From Croceibacterium_A sp966112795 (GTDB lineage Bacteria; Pseudomonadota; Alphaproteobacteria; Sphingomonadales; Sphingomonadaceae): 15,266 nt of DNA. The notes below the pieces were generated by a model. The model worked only from the letters and a program-made list of their open reading frames with translations. It was not told where the DNA came from and did no database searches. Every line of letters begins with the position of its first letter. The stretch's first letter is position 1. The translations under genes were made by a program, and so were the position numbers. The DNA is taken from NCBI GenBank assembly GCA_966112795.1, contig CBHWED010000057.1, positions 1 to 15,266 on the forward strand, given 5' to 3'. This document shows, one piece after another, positions 13,728 through 15,266 of the stretch.

Positions 13728-13918
13728 GCCCCTACCCCCTTGATGGGGGAAGGATAGCGAAGCTTACCGCCGTCAGGCGGTTAGCGGAGCTTGGATGGGG
13801 GTGATCTCGCGGCGTTGCGTATGCTCTCGCAATCACCCCCATCCAACTCCGACTAAGCCACTCCGTGGCTAAGTCTCCGTATCCTTCCCCCATCAAGGGG
13901 GAAGGGGGCGTAAGGGGC
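13728..13918. repeat. Composite palindromic intergenic repeat, copy 2 (modules ordered A-B')
   Basis: Two halves face each other as an inverted repeat. The left half has the CCCCCTTGATGGGGG hairpin (13735-13749), the core 13761-13796 and the end TTGGATGGGGGTGAT (13791-13805). The right half begins with the exact complement of that end (13832-13846), then has a hairpin at 13856-13870 and a 9-bp stem CCTTCCCCC/GGGGGAAGG near 13884-13906. The two halves are homologous to the two halves of the repeat at 774-938, but arranged in the opposite order. It fills most of the 286-bp gap between gmk and dapD and may terminate gmk transcription. Confidence 0.85.
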
Positions 13919-13977
13919 CGCCCTCGCACCTTGCTCCCCCGCCCCATGCAGTCTAGCGCCCCTCGCGTACACCAGAC

Positions 13978-13982
13978 AGGAG
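13978..13982 (+). promoter_or_regulatory. Ribosome-binding site deciding the dapD start
   Basis: AGGAG lies 5 nt before the ATG at 13988. It favours that start over the in-frame ATG at 13865, which lies inside the palindromic repeat and would add 41 atypical residues. Confidence 0.8.
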
Positions 13983-13987
13983 CCCAC

Positions 13988-14827
13988 ATGTCCGCCGACC
14001 TCGCAGCCGCCATTTCCGCCGCCTGGGACGACCGCGCCTCGGTCACGCCCGCGAGCACGGCGGTGCGCGAGCCGGTCGAGGCCGCGCTCGCGCTGCTCGA
14101 CAGCGGCCAGGCGCGCGTCGCCGAGCCCGACGGCCAGGGCGGCTGGCAGGTCAACCAGTGGCTCAAGCAGGCGGTGCTGCTGTCGTTCCGCCTCAACGAC
14201 AACACCATCGTGCCCGACGGCGCCGCCGGCGCGCCGGCCTACGACAAGGTGCCGAGCAAGTTCGAAGGCTGGGGCGAGAACCGCTTCCGCGACGCGGGCT
14301 TCCGCGTGGTCCCCGGCGCGGTCGCGCGCCGCGGCAGCTACATCGCCAAGGGCGTCGTGCTGATGCCGAGCTTCGTCAACATCGGCGCCTATGTCGACGA
14401 GGGGACGATGGTCGACACCTGGGCGACGGTCGGCTCGTGCGCGCAGATCGGCAAGAACGTGCACATCTCGGGCGGCGCCGGGATCGGCGGCGTGCTCGAG
14501 CCGCTCCAGGCCGGCCCGGTGATCATCGGCGACGGCGCCTTCATCGGCGCGCGCTCGGAAGTCGCCGAGGGCGTGCGCGTCGGCGAAGGCGCGGTGCTGT
14601 CGATGGGCGTCTACCTCGGCGCCTCGACCAAGATCGTCGACCGCGCGACCGGCGAAGTGCACGTCGGCACGGTGCCGCCGTACGCAGTCGTCGTCCCCGG
14701 CTCGCTGCCGGGCAAGCCGCTGCCCGACGGCACGCCCGGCCCGTCGCTGTACTGCGCGGTGATCGTCAAGACGGTCGACGCGCAGACCCGCTCGAAGACC
14801 GGCATCAACGAGCTGCTGCGCGACTGA
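13988..14827 (+). CDS. dapD: 2,3,4,5-tetrahydropyridine-2,6-dicarboxylate N-succinyltransferase DapD
   Basis: DapD transfers succinyl from succinyl-CoA to tetrahydrodipicolinate in the succinylase branch of lysine/diaminopimelate synthesis. The 279-residue protein has an N-terminal helical domain (about 1-105, with LNDNTIVPDG and KFEGWGENRF) and a left-handed beta-helix of hexapeptide repeats (about 106-240, for example IGAYVDEGTMVDTWATVGS, IGKNVHISGGAGIGG). Asp143 and Glu191 correspond to the active-site pair of the family. The C-terminus is typical (SLYCAVIVKTVDAQTRSKT). Length is normal (about 275-285). Confidence 0.98.
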   Translation: MSADLAAAISAAWDDRASVTPASTAVREPVEAALALLDSGQARVAEPDGQGGWQVNQWLKQAVLLSFRLNDNTIVPDGAAGAPAYDKVPSKFEGWGENRFRDAGFRVVPGAVARRGSYIAKGVVLMPSFVNIGAYVDEGTMVDTWATVGSCAQIGKNVHISGGAGIGGVLEPLQAGPVIIGDGAFIGARSEVAEGVRVGEGAVLSMGVYLGASTKIVDRATGEVHVGTVPPYAVVVPGSLPGKPLPDGTPGPSLYCAVIVKTVDAQTRSKTGINELLRD

Positions 14828-14895
14828 ACCCTGCGGAACATTCGCCGCCACAAACCGTAGATTCCACCATGGGTGGCAACAACGGGAGTGACGGC

Positions 14896-15249
14896 ATGGA
14901 ACGCCAGGGGGAAGAGGTTCACTTCGAGACCGACGAGGCGCGCGGCGCCTCGACTCCGAACATCGTGCGCTGGATCCTCGGGATCAGCCTGTTCGCGGCG
15001 ATCGCGCTGCTATCGGCGATCTGGATCTTCGGCGCGGCCAAGCGCGTCCAAGGCGACGAGGCGGCCGAATCGCGCGCCCGCGTGCTGCAGGACTACGGCT
15101 CCGGCGGCGGCGTGCCGGCCTCGAAGGCCGACCAGATCGAGGCGGCCGAGCCGGGTGACGTCGGCACGCCGGGCACCCTGCCGACGGTCGAGAACGAAGC
15201 GGCCGATGCCCCCGATCCGACCTCCACGCCGGAGCCGGCGGCGACCTGA
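14896..15249 (+). CDS. Single-pass membrane protein with acidic Pro/Ala-rich tail, unknown function (117 aa)
   Basis: The protein has an acidic N-terminal part (1-24), one membrane helix (about 25-47, IVRWILGISLFAAIALLSAI then WIFG), then a charged region and a low-complexity tail rich in Glu, Ala, Pro, Thr and Asp to the end. The ATG at 14896 is chosen because GGGAG lies 7 nt upstream; an in-frame ATG at 14869 would add nine residues (MGGNNGSDG) and has no better site. It lies 68 bp after dapD on the same strand and may be cotranscribed with it. I know no function for it. Confidence 0.78.
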   Translation: MERQGEEVHFETDEARGASTPNIVRWILGISLFAAIALLSAIWIFGAAKRVQGDEAAESRARVLQDYGSGGGVPASKADQIEAAEPGDVGTPGTLPTVENEAADAPDPTSTPEPAAT

Positions 15250-15266
15250 GCGGGTTCGATCCCCTC

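Noticed and set aside
13865..13987. N-terminal extension of dapD starting inside the repeat
   Set aside because: The 41 extra residues derive from palindromic repeat sequence and the AGGAG at 13978-13982 supports the downstream ATG.

Overview
This is a GC-rich window with dense, tightly overlapping genes. It looks like chromosomal core DNA from an alphaproteobacterium, most likely a sphingomonad (Sphingomonadales). The reasons are the alphaproteobacterial type of SspB, the hisE-HIT pair, a short PEP-CTERM-like protein, and palindromic intergenic repeats of a style I associate with sphingomonads. The taxon is inferred from gene content and style, not from a marker gene. No phage, plasmid, CRISPR, tRNA or rRNA feature is visible.

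Left part (1-949): a J-domain protein runs off the left edge on the minus strand. It is followed by a possible 57-residue secreted protein on the plus strand and a 165-bp palindromic repeat.

Tol-Pal block (949-5333, minus strand, transcribed right to left): ybgC-tolQ-tolR-tolA-tolB-pal. The first four junctions overlap or nearly touch. This is the complete envelope machine: an inner-membrane motor (TolQR), a periplasm-spanning TolA, the TolB propeller and the Pal lipoprotein. The accessory gene cpoB/ybgF is not found after pal.

Histidine block (5427-12016, minus strand): hisB-hisH-(SDR oxidoreductase)-(GH130 family glycosidase/phosphorylase)-[palindromic repeat]-hisA-(three small membrane proteins)-hisF-(PEP-CTERM-like miniprotein)-hisE-HIT. 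The five his genes cover the middle of histidine biosynthesis: HisE, HisA, the HisH/HisF synthase and HisB. hisG, hisD, hisC and hisI are not here. The cluster is interrupted in three places by genes without an obvious link to histidine. Several of these are joined to their neighbours by 4-nt start/stop overlaps, so they are likely cotranscribed.

Right part (12099-15249, plus strand, divergent from hisB): sspB (ClpXP adaptor), a basic small protein of unknown function, gmk (guanylate kinase), a 190-bp composite palindromic repeat, dapD (lysine/diaminopimelate pathway) and a single-pass membrane protein of unknown function.

Most of the window is ordinary housekeeping sequence. The points worth a second look are two intergenic repeats built from the same two half-modules in opposite order with compensatory stem changes, the PEP-CTERM-like miniprotein, the run of three small membrane proteins between hisA and hisF, and the SDR-GH130 pair inside the his cluster. 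I found no convincing new defence or mobile system.
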